Shown: positions 1 to 8,304, counted from the stretch's first letter. The stretch is DNA of 19,073 nt from an uncultured Christensenellaceae bacterium (GCA_910585035.1 CAJUEF010000011.1:13476-32548), one strand, 5' to 3'. Numbers and translations are program-made. Notes: generated from the sequence alone by a model not told the origin.

Positions 1-266
1 TGGAACACGTTAAAAACATAAGCAAATACTTTTTTGAAAAATTAGCTCCATTAAATCCCAGGGGCAAGGGACTGTTAATTGGTTTTACAATAGATAAGAT
101 AAATAACATTGACATCGTGCAAAAATGCCTGGAAAAAGGCCTTTTGGTTTTAACTGCCGGTTTTAATACAGTTAGAATTGTGCCGCCTCTGGTTATTGAA
201 AAACAGGAAGTTGATAAGGGCATTGAAATTTTATTTGAAGCAATAAAAGAATTGGAGGAACAATAA
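1..266 (+). CDS. argD: Acetylornithine aminotransferase, C-terminal part (5' end outside window)
   Basis: The open frame runs from the window edge (first full codon at base 3) to TAA at 264-266 and gives 87 residues. They match the small C-terminal domain of class III PLP-dependent aminotransferases of the acetylornithine type, with the typical run GLLVLTAGFNTVRIVPPL followed by an amphipathic closing helix. The enzyme transaminates N-acetylglutamate semialdehyde to N-acetylornithine in arginine synthesis. The catalytic lysine and PLP site lie upstream of the window. The stop codon is one base before the argF start, so the two genes are co-transcribed. The ArgD assignment rests on this C-terminal signature plus the argF neighbour. 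A related class III aminotransferase is possible but unlikely. Confidence 0.88.
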   Translation, partial: EHVKNISKYFFEKLAPLNPRGKGLLIGFTIDKINNIDIVQKCLEKGLLVLTAGFNTVRIVPPLVIEKQEVDKGIEILFEAIKELEEQ

Positions 267-267
267 A

Positions 268-1233
268 ATGGATTTAAAAAATTATAAACCACAGCAAATT
301 ATATCTAATAAACACATGCTTACTTTAAACGATTATACCAAGGACGAAATACTGCAAATAATCAGCCTTGCTCTTAGAATGAAAGAAAACAAAGAAAAAT
401 ACCGTCATGTGCTTGAAGGAAAAAGCCTGGCAATGATTTTTTCCAAATCATCCACTCGTACAAGAGTAAGCTTTGAGGTGGGATTTTTTGAACTTGGCGG
501 ACATCCTGTTGTGCTTTCCAGCGATCAAACCCAGCTTGGCAGAGGCGAAACTGTCGGAGATACGGCTAAGGTGCTTTCCCGTATGGTTGACGGAATTATG
601 ATTCGCACCTTTGAGCAGGAACATTTAAATATTCTTGCAAAAGAAGGAAGCATTCCTGTTATTAACGGCCTAACAGACGATTATCACCCTTGTCAGGTTG
701 TGGCAGATTTAATGACCATTTATGAGAATTTCGGAACCTTTGATAACCTTAAACTTACATACATGGGTGACGGCAACAACATGACTCATTCCCTTATGAT
801 TGGCTGTGCAAAAATGGGCATAGACTTTTTTGCCGCATGTCCAAAGGACTATATGCCTGACCCTAAGATTGTAGAACAGGCACAAGAAGCAGCTAAAAGC
901 AGCGGCAGCAAAGTTGTTGTTACCGACGACCCTGCAGAAGCCGTTAAAGATGCTGACATTATATATGCTGACGTTTGGTGTTCAATGGGGCAGGATGCAA
1001 AAAACAACGATATTTTCATGCCATACCAAATAAACAAAGCTGCTTTTAGTAAAGCTAAAGAAAAGGCAATTTTTCTACATTGCTTACCGGCTCATCGTGG
1101 TGAAGAGGTAACAGCAGATATAATTGACGGACCTTGCTCCCGAGTATTCGATGAAGCAGAAAACAGATTACATGCTCAAAAGGCAATAATGGCATTACTG
1201 ATGGGAGATAAAACAAAGATTTATGATATTTAG
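268..1233 (+). CDS. argF: Ornithine carbamoyltransferase
   Basis: This cytosolic enzyme converts ornithine and carbamoyl phosphate to citrulline in arginine biosynthesis. The 321-residue protein is full length for the family. Visible signatures are the carbamoyl-phosphate motif STRTR (residues 62-66), HPCQ (140-143), the ornithine-loop segment DVWCSMGQ (235-242) and HCLP (271-274). GGAGG at 254-258, inside the end of argD, lies nine bases before the ATG and supports this start. argD ends one base upstream. The next gene overlaps the last 11 bases, so argD, argF and the GNAT gene are probably one transcript. The biosynthetic role is inferred from argD; a catabolic ArcB would be expected beside arcA or arcC. 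Confidence 0.95.
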   Translation: MDLKNYKPQQIISNKHMLTLNDYTKDEILQIISLALRMKENKEKYRHVLEGKSLAMIFSKSSTRTRVSFEVGFFELGGHPVVLSSDQTQLGRGETVGDTAKVLSRMVDGIMIRTFEQEHLNILAKEGSIPVINGLTDDYHPCQVVADLMTIYENFGTFDNLKLTYMGDGNNMTHSLMIGCAKMGIDFFAACPKDYMPDPKIVEQAQEAAKSSGSKVVVTDDPAEAVKDADIIYADVWCSMGQDAKNNDIFMPYQINKAAFSKAKEKAIFLHCLPAHRGEEVTADIIDGPCSRVFDEAENRLHAQKAIMALLMGDKTKIYDI

Positions 1234-1711
1234 AAAAGCTACTCAAGAAGATGCGAAAGACCTTATTACCCTCACCCACACTGCATTTTTAAGGTATGAA
1301 AGAGAGGTTGGGCAAAGGGTTAAGGGGGTAAGTGAAACTTTTGATGATATTCTTTATGACATAGAAAATAAATATGTGCTTTTGGCAATAGATGACAATG
1401 AACTAATTGGCGCTATACGCCTCGAGCATATAGAAAATATAGTTTATATAAGCCGTCTGTGTGCGTCTGAAAATAACAAGAATATAAATGTGGGAGCAAT
1501 GCTCCTAGATAAAGCAAAGGACTTAGTCAGTGCAGACGCACTGTGCTTACATACCAGCACAAAAATATCTTCACTGGTTATGTTTTATTATAAATGTGGG
1601 TTTTATATTGAAAGCATAAAACATGATAGAGGCTATCCACGGGGACTTTTTGTATGCAATCTTTGTGAAAAAGATAAAATTGATTATCAGCTGCTTACAA
1701 AAAATAAATAG
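1223..1711 (+). CDS. GNAT-family N-acetyltransferase, substrate unknown
   Basis: This 162-residue protein has the GNAT fold layout. It starts with a first strand and helix of the type IFRKATQEDAKDL (2-14), has a central strand ELIGAIRLEHI (60-70), an acetyl-CoA loop region near 84-98, and the late FYYKCGF motif (121-127). The acetyl-CoA loop (NKNINVGAMLL) is weaker than the usual Q/R-x-x-G-x-G/A. The ATG lies inside argF, giving an 11-bp overlap, with GGGAG about 14 bases upstream. Expression is therefore probably coupled to argF. The acceptor cannot be deduced, and a link to arginine metabolism is only suggested by position. No clear terminator follows; the next gene starts 65 bp downstream. 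Confidence 0.8.
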   Translation: MIFRKATQEDAKDLITLTHTAFLRYEREVGQRVKGVSETFDDILYDIENKYVLLAIDDNELIGAIRLEHIENIVYISRLCASENNKNINVGAMLLDKAKDLVSADALCLHTSTKISSLVMFYYKCGFYIESIKHDRGYPRGLFVCNLCEKDKIDYQLLTKNK

Positions 1712-1776
1712 CAAAAATTGGAAATGCAAAATTATGGTTTTTATGTTAAAATACATTTATTAAAGGGGGTAACTTA

Positions 1777-2214
1777 ATGGAAAATGTATCTGAAACAAAC
1801 ACAAAAACCAAATTCTGCCAGCACTGTGGAAATGCTGTATCTGATGACACAGTGGTTTGCAGTTCCTGTGGGAAACAAGTCGGCAAGATTAACGGCGAAT
1901 TTCAAACGCCGAATGTAGTGCTTAATGTAAGCAATACTAATAGTAACACTAACAATAATACTAATCTTAACAGTAATCGTAACAGTAACACAAATTTTAA
2001 TGCAGCAGGAATGGCGTATATGAACAGACCGAGAAACAAATGGGCTGCATTTATTATTTGCCTGTTTTTTGGTTATTTTGGCGCTCATAAGTTTTACGAG
2101 GGCAAAATAACAATGGGAGTTATTTATCTTCTCACTTGCGGATTGTGCGGTATAGGATGGATAGTAGACATAATTATAATTCTTTCCCATCCAAATCCTT
2201 ATTATGTATATTAG
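1777..2214 (+). CDS. Zinc-ribbon and TM2-domain membrane protein
   Basis: This 145-residue protein has three parts. The N-terminal zinc ribbon has two CxxC pairs (Cys14/17 and Cys28/31). A low-complexity linker has Asn at every odd position from 53 to 75. The C-terminal TM2 domain (about 88-145) has two membrane segments, the GYFGAHKFYEGK turn between them (99-110), and a second segment ending in WIVDIIIIL. TM2 proteins are widespread small membrane proteins of unknown biochemical role; the fused zinc ribbon is a common arrangement. AGGGGGT at 1764-1770 supports the ATG. The gene may have its own weak promoter in the 65-bp gap upstream, but none is convincing. A strong terminator follows. Confidence 0.87.
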   Translation: MENVSETNTKTKFCQHCGNAVSDDTVVCSSCGKQVGKINGEFQTPNVVLNVSNTNSNTNNNTNLNSNRNSNTNFNAAGMAYMNRPRNKWAAFIICLFFGYFGAHKFYEGKITMGVIYLLTCGLCGIGWIVDIIIILSHPNPYYVY

Positions 2215-2241
2215 TAATTTCTTTTAGTAATACAATATAAA

Positions 2242-2271
2242 AAGGTGTGCTGATAAATTTCAGCACACCTT
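2242..2271. terminator. Bidirectional intrinsic terminator
   Basis: A 12-bp perfect stem (AAGGTGTGCTGA at 2242-2253, complement at 2260-2271) encloses a 6-base loop. It lies between the convergent TM2 gene and cstA. On the minus strand the stem runs into a T-rich tract (complement of 2237-2243), so it fits cstA best. On the plus strand the tail is TACTTTAT, weaker but usable. Confidence 0.85.
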
Positions 2272-2289
2272 ACTTTATAAAATTATCTT

Positions 2290-3726
2290 TTAGCCTTCAT
2301 TTGAAACTTCTTCAACTGTTCCCTTGTTGTTAACGCCCTTAATTATAAACACTCCAAAACATACCAATGCAAAAGCCACACCAATAGGATATGCAATAGA
2401 AGAGCTTAACTTAAATCCCTCATCAGCCATTAATATATAAGTTGCGCTTACAGCAGACATAAATGCCGCAGGCAATGCAGCTGCAAGAGAATACATCTTT
2501 TTATCCAGGTGCTTACATAAATATACTGCGCAAGCCCATAGAGCAATCATAGCAAGAGTTTGGTTACTCCATGAGAAATAACGCCAAAGCACGTTAAAAT
2601 CCAGTTGTGTCAAAACAGCGCCAATAGCAAGAAGGGGTATTGTAATCCACAAACGTTTTGACAGTTCTTTTTGGCTAATATTAAATCTGTCTGCAATAAT
2701 AAGCCTTGCACTTCTAAATGCCGTGTCGCCTGATGTAATCGGGCATGCAATAACACCAACTACCGCAAGCACTCCGCCAACAGGACCAAGAAGTCCCTGG
2801 GAAATATTATAAACCACTCCGGACTGTCCAAATGACGTAAGCGCTCCTGAAAGGCTTTCAGTGCTTCCATAAAACGCAGCACCGGCAGCAGCCCATACAA
2901 GAGCAATAACGGCTTCGGCAATCATGGCACCGTAAAATACAACCTGTCCTTCCTTTTCTGTTTTTATACAACGAGCCATCATAGGAGACTGGGTTGCATG
3001 GAAACCGGAAACAGCGCCGCATGCCACAGTTACAAACATAAACGGCCATATAGGTAAATCCTTTGGATGCAGATTTGCAAGCTGCATTTCAGGAATTGAA
3101 TATCCTTTAAAAATTATTCCGCCAATAATGCCAACAGCCATTATAATCAAAGTAACACCAAATATAGGATACATTTTTCCTATAATCTTATCAACAGGCA
3201 AAAGAGTAGCAAGAATATAATAAATCAAAATAACAATAACCCAAAAACCTGTATTAAAACTGCCTGGAGTAAGCATTGCAAGAAGTGCTGCAGGGCTGGT
3301 TACAAACACCGTTCCAACCAGTATAAGAAGCACTATTGAAAACGCCAGCATTATTCTTCGCATATTTTTACCAAGATATTTACCTGTAATCTCCACAATT
3401 GAAGCGCCATCCATACGCAAAGATACCATACCGGTGAGGTAATCATGAACAGCTCCCCCAAGGATAGAACCGAATACAATCCATAAAAATACTGTAGGGC
3501 CAAACACAGCTCCCATAAGGGCTCCAAAAATTGGTCCTGTGCCCGCAATATTTAAAAGCTGTATAAGAAACACACGCCATGTTTTCATTGGAACGTAATC
3601 CACTCCATCATTACGTGAAATAGCAGGCGTCGTCCGGTCATCTGGTTTAAAAATGTTTGAAACAAACTTTCCATAAACAAAATAACCTATAAATAATAAC
3701 AACAGGGCAGCAACAAACGTAATCAT
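2290..3726 (-). CDS. cstA: CstA-family carbon starvation transporter, short form
   Basis: This is an integral membrane protein of the CstA family, known for peptide and pyruvate uptake under carbon limitation. The N-terminal half has the family hallmarks: SRNDGVDYVPMKTW (37-50) and the conserved NIAGTGPIFG (59-68). About a dozen hydrophobic segments follow. At 478 residues it is the short Gram-positive form; the E. coli proteins are about 700. AAGGAGG (complement of 3733-3739) lies six bases before the ATG. It is transcribed after yfbR but has a good promoter of its own in the gap, with an inverted repeat just downstream of the -10, so it is probably regulated separately. A terminator hairpin follows the stop. 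Substrate (pyruvate, peptides or another small carbon source) is not readable from sequence. Confidence 0.92.
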   Translation of the reverse strand: MITFVAALLLLFIGYFVYGKFVSNIFKPDDRTTPAISRNDGVDYVPMKTWRVFLIQLLNIAGTGPIFGALMGAVFGPTVFLWIVFGSILGGAVHDYLTGMVSLRMDGASIVEITGKYLGKNMRRIMLAFSIVLLILVGTVFVTSPAALLAMLTPGSFNTGFWVIVILIYYILATLLPVDKIIGKMYPIFGVTLIIMAVGIIGGIIFKGYSIPEMQLANLHPKDLPIWPFMFVTVACGAVSGFHATQSPMMARCIKTEKEGQVVFYGAMIAEAVIALVWAAAGAAFYGSTESLSGALTSFGQSGVVYNISQGLLGPVGGVLAVVGVIACPITSGDTAFRSARLIIADRFNISQKELSKRLWITIPLLAIGAVLTQLDFNVLWRYFSWSNQTLAMIALWACAVYLCKHLDKKMYSLAAALPAAFMSAVSATYILMADEGFKLSSSIAYPIGVAFALVCFGVFIIKGVNNKGTVEEVSNEG

Positions 3727-3766
3727 ATGTTACCTCCTTAAAAAATGAATTAATACAGATAATTGT

Positions 3767-3799
3767 TATCTAAATATTTAATTACCTAGTATTTAGATA
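3767..3799. repeat. Inverted repeat, possible cstA operator
   Basis: Arms TATCTAAATA (3767-3776) and TATTTAGATA (3790-3799) are perfectly complementary over 10 bp with a 13-base spacer. The repeat begins about two bases downstream of the cstA -10 hexamer, so it covers the expected start of transcription, the usual place for a repressor site. It does not look like a CcpA cre site. The A+T richness means chance cannot be excluded. Confidence 0.45.
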
Positions 3800-3800
3800 T

Positions 3801-3830
3801 ATTTTAACATGCTCTAATTTAATTCGTCAA
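3801..3830 (-). promoter_or_regulatory. Predicted sigma-A promoter of cstA
   Basis: On the minus strand, TTGACG (complement of 3825-3830) and TAAAAT (complement of 3801-3806) are 18 bp apart, with a TG one base before the -10 (extended -10). The -35 lies in the last codons of yfbR. Transcription would start near 3794, about 70 bases upstream of the cstA ATG. Confidence 0.6.
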
Positions 3831-4386
3831 TAGTCAGTTCAAAACTCTTGGAAAATACCTTCATCCAGTAATCTGCTTCCGGCATTTTTAAGGCGTCTAT
3901 CTGCTCTTTAATACGGTCTTTTGCTTTTGAAAATTCCATATTCCCAAGCTTCATTTCTTCCACACATTTTAAATAAGCGCATATTTTATCAGCAGCTTTT
4001 ACAGCCCTTCGCTCAATGCAGTCACTGTTATCAAGCATAAAGCTGTAACCGCTCTTAAGCTCTTCTGGAAGCATGTCATATATGGTTTTCGTGGCAATGC
4101 ATTCTATATCTTTAAATGACTTAAAAATCTCTTTATTATAGTATTTAATAGGTGTTGGAAGATCTCCCGTTATTACTTCTCCCGTTTCGTGATACATTGC
4201 CATAAGCACTGCTTTACCTGTATCCACATCTTTTTTAAAAACTCTCTGCGCAATTTCACAAAGGCTATGAGTTACCATAGTTACCATCATAGAGTGTTCC
4301 ATGTCATTCTCATATGCGGTATTGCGCATAATGCCCCATCTGTTTATATACTTTAATTTTGAAATATATGCAAAAAAGTGGCTCAT
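3814..4386 (-). CDS. yfbR: YfbR-like 5'-deoxynucleotidase, HD superfamily, with HE instead of HD
   Basis: This 190-residue protein aligns along its length with the YfbR family, metal-dependent enzymes that dephosphorylate deoxynucleoside monophosphates. Shared features are the N-terminal SHFFAYISKLKYINRW (2-17), the helix with His31 (MEHS), the YHETGEVITGDLPTP block (65-79), Asp133 in AADK, and CAYLKCVEE (136-144). The oddity is residue 67. The signature His-Asp pair is His66-Glu67, read from codon GAA, while the other predicted metal ligands (His31, His66, Asp133) and Glu70 and Asp75 are present. The gene starts five bases after pgi and has only a weak GGTG ribosome site, so translation is probably coupled to pgi. 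The family call is firm; activity with Glu67 is not certain. Confidence 0.9.
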   Translation of the reverse strand: MSHFFAYISKLKYINRWGIMRNTAYENDMEHSMMVTMVTHSLCEIAQRVFKKDVDTGKAVLMAMYHETGEVITGDLPTPIKYYNKEIFKSFKDIECIATKTIYDMLPEELKSGYSFMLDNSDCIERRAVKAADKICAYLKCVEEMKLGNMEFSKAKDRIKEQIDALKMPEADYWMKVFSKSFELTIDELN

Positions 4387-4391
4387 CGCTT

Positions 4392-5762
4392 TTACACCAA
4401 AAATTTAATTTTATTTGTTATTTCAAGACTCTTTCTTCTTTCTTCAAAACCTTCTTTACCCATGAGAGCATAAGTGGATATTTTTCCATGCTCCACTCCC
4501 GGCTGATCAAAAGGATTTATATTAAGCATATAACCGGCAAAAGCCGTTCCAATTTCCAGCATTATAAACATTTGACCAAGATAATACTCATCAAGAGACG
4601 GCAAGTTTATAACTATATTTGGACGTCCATTTTGAGTAAGAGCATAAATGATAGCCTCCAGTTCACTGTTAATAAGCTTATTTAATGAGCTATTGCAAAG
4701 AAATTTAAGTTCCGAAGAATCTTCAAATATAGTAGGAATAGGCATTTTATATCTATGCTTGTCCACTTTTATAAGAGTAACAACCTTGTCAAAAGGTCCC
4801 TCCATATAAAGCTGGAGCTGGCTGTGCTGGTCTACTGAGCCAAGAGCTCTCACAGGGGTTTGCCCAGCGTTTACAACATTTCCATCTATATCATATTTCT
4901 TGCCAAGAGATTCTGCCCAAAGCTGGGAAAACCAGTCTGTAACAAACTTTAAACTGTCTGTATAAGGCATCATTATACTTATATTCTTTCCCCGTTTCAT
5001 AGAAATATACTGAAGCACAGCATACATAAATGCAGGATTTTTTGTGTAGTCCTCATTATTGCACAGCTCATTCATATCCCTTGCTCCCTTAAGCATACTG
5101 TGAATATCACATCCGCAAACTGCTGCTGTAAGTATTCCCACAGGGGTAAAAATGCTGTACCTTCCTCCTATTTCCTGAGGAATATAAAACATTTTAATAC
5201 CATATTTTTTGCCTATGTCAAGAAGCACGCTGTTATCTTTATCTGTAGTAAAAACCAAATTATCCGTCCATGAATCGGGTTTTAGCTTTTGAAGCGCATC
5301 AATAAATATCATCATTTGAGAAAGGGTTTCAATTGTCTTTCCCGATTTTGAAATAATATTTATGCAAGTGTTTTCCAAATCAATTGTGTTTATAAGGTCA
5401 TATATCCTGTCGGGATCCACGTTGTCCTCAAAATAAAACTTTGGTAAAGGAACTTTATCAATTTTATATTCGTTATGATATCTTCCGCAGGTAGACTTAA
5501 ATATTGCCTTAGGTCCAAGAGCAGAGCCGCCAATACCAAGCACAAGAAAATTCTTAAAATTGCTTCTTATATATTTCCCGTATTCAACTATTTTATCAAT
5601 ATTTTCATACGGGAGCCTTCTAAACATAAGCTGCTTATCGGTAATACGTTTTACAGCTCTTTCAATATCTCCTTTTACAGAAATGAAATCATCATCATTT
5701 ATTCCGTGCACACCTATTGATTCTGACATCATATTCGTATAATCGATAACTATTTTTTCCAT
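4392..5762 (-). CDS. pgi: Glucose-6-phosphate isomerase
   Basis: This cytosolic glycolytic enzyme interconverts glucose 6-phosphate and fructose 6-phosphate. The 456-residue protein has the two SIS-type sugar-binding halves: GIGGSALGP (76-84), SKSGKTIET (138-146, phosphate loop) and GGRYS (199-203). Likely catalytic residues are Glu284 in WAESLGK, His313 in DQHSQ, and the lysine of FDQPGVEHGK (418-427). The DQHSQLQLYMEGP form places it with the shorter bacterial Pgi proteins rather than the 550-residue proteobacterial type. AGAGG precedes the ATG and overlaps the end of the upstream isomerase gene, five bases away. It sits in a tight run with the TIM-barrel gene and yfbR. Confidence 0.95.
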   Translation of the reverse strand: MEKIVIDYTNMMSESIGVHGINDDDFISVKGDIERAVKRITDKQLMFRRLPYENIDKIVEYGKYIRSNFKNFLVLGIGGSALGPKAIFKSTCGRYHNEYKIDKVPLPKFYFEDNVDPDRIYDLINTIDLENTCINIISKSGKTIETLSQMMIFIDALQKLKPDSWTDNLVFTTDKDNSVLLDIGKKYGIKMFYIPQEIGGRYSIFTPVGILTAAVCGCDIHSMLKGARDMNELCNNEDYTKNPAFMYAVLQYISMKRGKNISIMMPYTDSLKFVTDWFSQLWAESLGKKYDIDGNVVNAGQTPVRALGSVDQHSQLQLYMEGPFDKVVTLIKVDKHRYKMPIPTIFEDSSELKFLCNSSLNKLINSELEAIIYALTQNGRPNIVINLPSLDEYYLGQMFIMLEIGTAFAGYMLNINPFDQPGVEHGKISTYALMGKEGFEERRKSLEITNKIKFLV

Positions 5763-5767
5763 AATAA

Positions 5768-6559
5768 TTAACCTCTAAAAAATCCTTTACAAAAATCAAC
5801 ACTTTTCTTTAAATCCTCAAAGTCTTTATAATCACGCTCATAGACTTCAACAATCTCATTTCCACTATAACCTATATCGTCAAGACTCGCTTTCAGCTTT
5901 GTAAAATCTACTTCCCCACGTCCGGGCAAACAAGTGTTCTTTCCAATATAATCACAAATATGAACATTGGCAAGTCTGCTTCCAAATGCGGAAATATACT
6001 CTTGCCAGTGTGTGCCGCTTAAATGGGCCTGTTTAATATCAAGAGTATATCTTAGCATCGGAACCTTAAAATTTATTTCATTAATAAAATCAATATTATT
6101 GCACATTGCCCAGTGTACGTTTTCCAGCGCAATTTTAACGCCATATTTCCCTGCAATATCACATAGCTTATTCATATTATCTGCAATATTTTGAATATCA
6201 ATCTTAAAACTGTTTACATTTTTTTTAAAAAAGGGTTTTCCATGCATTACATAGGTAGTGCATCCGCCGTCTGCAGCGCCTTTGAGTATTTCTTTAAAAA
6301 ACCTCTTTGCATCATCTCTCTGCCTGTTTGTTAAAGCAAACAGCTGCGGCTCAAATTGGGTTGGCAATGTATGAACGGTACCAAAAACCAGACCGTTTTT
6401 TTTCAAACGGTCTGAAACCATCATTATATATTCATATGTATATTCGCTAAAGGTATTTAAAAACACCTCAGCACAGCCCACTCCCATTTTGGCAATTGCG
6501 TCAATTGCTTCTTCAGTTGTCAGCCTGCCATAAAAGCTTGATGTTGAAATCCCAAGCAT
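5768..6559 (-). CDS. Sugar-phosphate isomerase/epimerase, xylose-isomerase-like TIM barrel
   Basis: This 263-residue protein belongs to the AP endonuclease 2 / xylose-isomerase-like barrel superfamily. Likely metal ligands sit at the ends of successive strands: Glu146 (ALENV), Asp174 (TLDIKQA), His200 and Asp203 (NVHICD) and Glu238 (IVEVYE). His63 and His106 also lie at strand ends. LPGRGEVDF (211-219) is the usual loop of these enzymes. The substrate cannot be told from sequence; the pgi neighbour suggests sugar-phosphate metabolism. The start codon shares one base with the stop of the SEC-C gene (TAATG), with GGAAG six bases upstream, so the two are translationally coupled. Confidence 0.85.
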   Translation of the reverse strand: MLGISTSSFYGRLTTEEAIDAIAKMGVGCAEVFLNTFSEYTYEYIMMVSDRLKKNGLVFGTVHTLPTQFEPQLFALTNRQRDDAKRFFKEILKGAADGGCTTYVMHGKPFFKKNVNSFKIDIQNIADNMNKLCDIAGKYGVKIALENVHWAMCNNIDFINEINFKVPMLRYTLDIKQAHLSGTHWQEYISAFGSRLANVHICDYIGKNTCLPGRGEVDFTKLKASLDDIGYSGNEIVEVYERDYKDFEDLKKSVDFCKGFFRG

Positions 6560-7071
6560 TATTTACTTCCACAGCATTTTTTATATTTTTTTCCGCTGCC
6601 GCAAGGGCAAGGATCGTTCCTTCCAACTTTGTTTTCATTTACAACAATGCCGGATACCCTGTAAGCCTTGGTTATTTCTTTACGCTTTTCAATTGTAAGG
6701 TTGTCCTCCCACTGCGGAAGCTCATAAAGCCATTGCGCCTTAGCATCAAGCATGTTATAGTAAAGCTTTTCATAGTCAATGGTTTTATTTATTGAAGTAT
6801 CACTTTCAATGGCATTAAGCTCGTCATCAGAAAAAGGCTCAGCAAGGCTGGTATTAATGCCATCAATAAAACCTGCAAATAACAGCTCGTCATCATATCC
6901 AAGTTTCTTAGCCAAATCACCGATTGTGCCTTCAAGCTTTGTTATTTTCTCTTCAAGAATTTTTGCATAAGCATCCTTTTCAATTTCATAATAGTTTGTC
7001 CAGAACTTTTTATTTCCTGCCTCTCCCCTATCCTGTTCTGCAAGGGCAGTCCAATCCGTAAATAACGACAT
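6559..7071 (-). CDS. SEC-C motif zinc-binding protein
   Basis: This 170-residue protein ends in a SEC-C motif, GRNDPCPCGSGKKYKKCC, with ligands Cys155, Cys157, Cys166 and Cys167, the zinc finger also found at the end of SecA. The first 145 residues are hydrophilic and mostly helical, with no other domain I recognise. No membrane segment is visible. AAGGAG lies about eight bases before the ATG. It follows icd by 24 bp and overlaps the isomerase gene by one base. In SecA the motif binds SecB and ribosomes, but a role here cannot be assigned. Confidence 0.85.
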   Translation of the reverse strand: MSLFTDWTALAEQDRGEAGNKKFWTNYYEIEKDAYAKILEEKITKLEGTIGDLAKKLGYDDELLFAGFIDGINTSLAEPFSDDELNAIESDTSINKTIDYEKLYYNMLDAKAQWLYELPQWEDNLTIEKRKEITKAYRVSGIVVNENKVGRNDPCPCGSGKKYKKCCGSK

Positions 7072-7095
7072 TATTCTTTCTCCTTTTCTTAAGTG

Positions 7096-8304
7096 CTATT
7101 TTATCTTTTCATAGGTGTCTCTAACAGCTTTAATAAAATCCTCTGTATTTAAAATTTCTTTATTAGCCGTAGCTGAAAGACCTGCGAGATCTTTTGTCAT
7201 CTTTCCTGATTCAATAGTTTCTATTACAGCTCTTTCAATATTATTTGCAAAACAAATAAGCTCGCTGCTGTCATCAAGTTCTCCACGCTTTCTAAGAGCG
7301 CCCGTCCATGCAAAGATAGTTGCAACAGAGTTTGTGCTGGTTTCTTCCCCTTCCATATGCCTGTAATAATGACGGGTAACCGTTCCGTGGGCTGCTTCAT
7401 ATTCATAATATCCATCCGGTGAAACAAGCACAGAAGTCATCATTGCAAGGCTGCCAAAAGCAGTAGCAATCATGTCCGACATAACGTCTCCGTCATAATT
7501 TTTACATGCCCATATAAAGCCGCCCTCGCTGCGTATAACTCTTGCAACAGCATCGTCAATAAGAGTATAGAAATATTCAATACCTGCAGCCTCAAAAGCT
7601 TCTTTATATTCATTCTCAAATATTTCGGCAAATATATCTTTAAATCTATGATCATATTTTTTGCTAATGGTATCTTTTGTTGCAAACCATAAATCCTGCT
7701 TTGTATCCAAAGCATAGTTAAAACATGCTCTTGCAAAGCTGGATATTGAGGAATCCACGTTATATTGTCCCTGAATTATTCCTCCGCCTTCAAAATTAAA
7801 AATTGTCTGGCGTTTTTCCTGACCTGCTTCGTTGGTAAATACCAGTTCCGCAGTTCCCTTTTCATCCACTAAAAACTCAGTATTTTTATACACGTCTCCA
7901 TAGGCGTGACGGGCAATGGTAATAGGCTTATTCCAGTTGCTTACAACAGGCTTAACAGTTGAAAGAGTAATAGGGGCGCGGAAAACAGTTCCGTCTAAAA
8001 TTGCTCTTATTGTTCCGTTAGGGCTTTTCCACATGCTCTTTAGGTTATATTCCTCCACCCTTTGAGCATTTGGAGTTATAGTAGCGCATTTAACGCCAAC
8101 GCCATATTTTTTAATTGCATTTGCAGCGTCAACAGTAACCTTGTCTCCCGTTTCGTCTCTGTGAGTTAATCCCAGATCATAATATTCCGTGTTAAGCTCA
8201 ACATAAGGAGTAATAAGAATGTCTTTAATCATCTTCCAGATGATTCTGGTCATTTCATCTCCGTCCATCTCGACCAGTGGAACTGGCATTTTAATCTTAT
8301 CCAT
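7096..8304 (-). CDS. icd: NADP-dependent isocitrate dehydrogenase, eukaryote-like dimeric type
   Basis: It oxidatively decarboxylates isocitrate to 2-oxoglutarate, probably with NADP+. The 402-residue protein matches the type found in eukaryotic cytosol and some bacteria. Visible are CATITPNAQRVEEYNLKSMW (73-92), the substrate loop KSPNGTIR (93-100), GTVFR (105-109), metal-binding acids around Asp250-251 and in DGDVMSD (271-277), and EAAHGTVTRHYYRH (303-316), whose Arg and His contact NADP in this type. GGAGG lies nine bases before the ATG. The upstream gap of 49 bp holds a perfect TATAAT on the minus strand (complement of 8342-8347) but no good -35, so a private promoter is possible, not shown. 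It could supply 2-oxoglutarate for glutamate and arginine synthesis. Confidence 0.95.
   Translation of the reverse strand: MDKIKMPVPLVEMDGDEMTRIIWKMIKDILITPYVELNTEYYDLGLTHRDETGDKVTVDAANAIKKYGVGVKCATITPNAQRVEEYNLKSMWKSPNGTIRAILDGTVFRAPITLSTVKPVVSNWNKPITIARHAYGDVYKNTEFLVDEKGTAELVFTNEAGQEKRQTIFNFEGGGIIQGQYNVDSSISSFARACFNYALDTKQDLWFATKDTISKKYDHRFKDIFAEIFENEYKEAFEAAGIEYFYTLIDDAVARVIRSEGGFIWACKNYDGDVMSDMIATAFGSLAMMTSVLVSPDGYYEYEAAHGTVTRHYYRHMEGEETSTNSVATIFAWTGALRKRGELDDSSELICFANNIERAVIETIESGKMTKDLAGLSATANKEILNTEDFIKAVRDTYEKIK

Noticed and set aside
1774..2190. 138-residue minus-strand open frame over the TM2 gene
   Set aside because: It is the antisense of a well-supported zinc-ribbon/TM2 protein, with no ribosome site and a composition that mirrors the Asn-X repeat.
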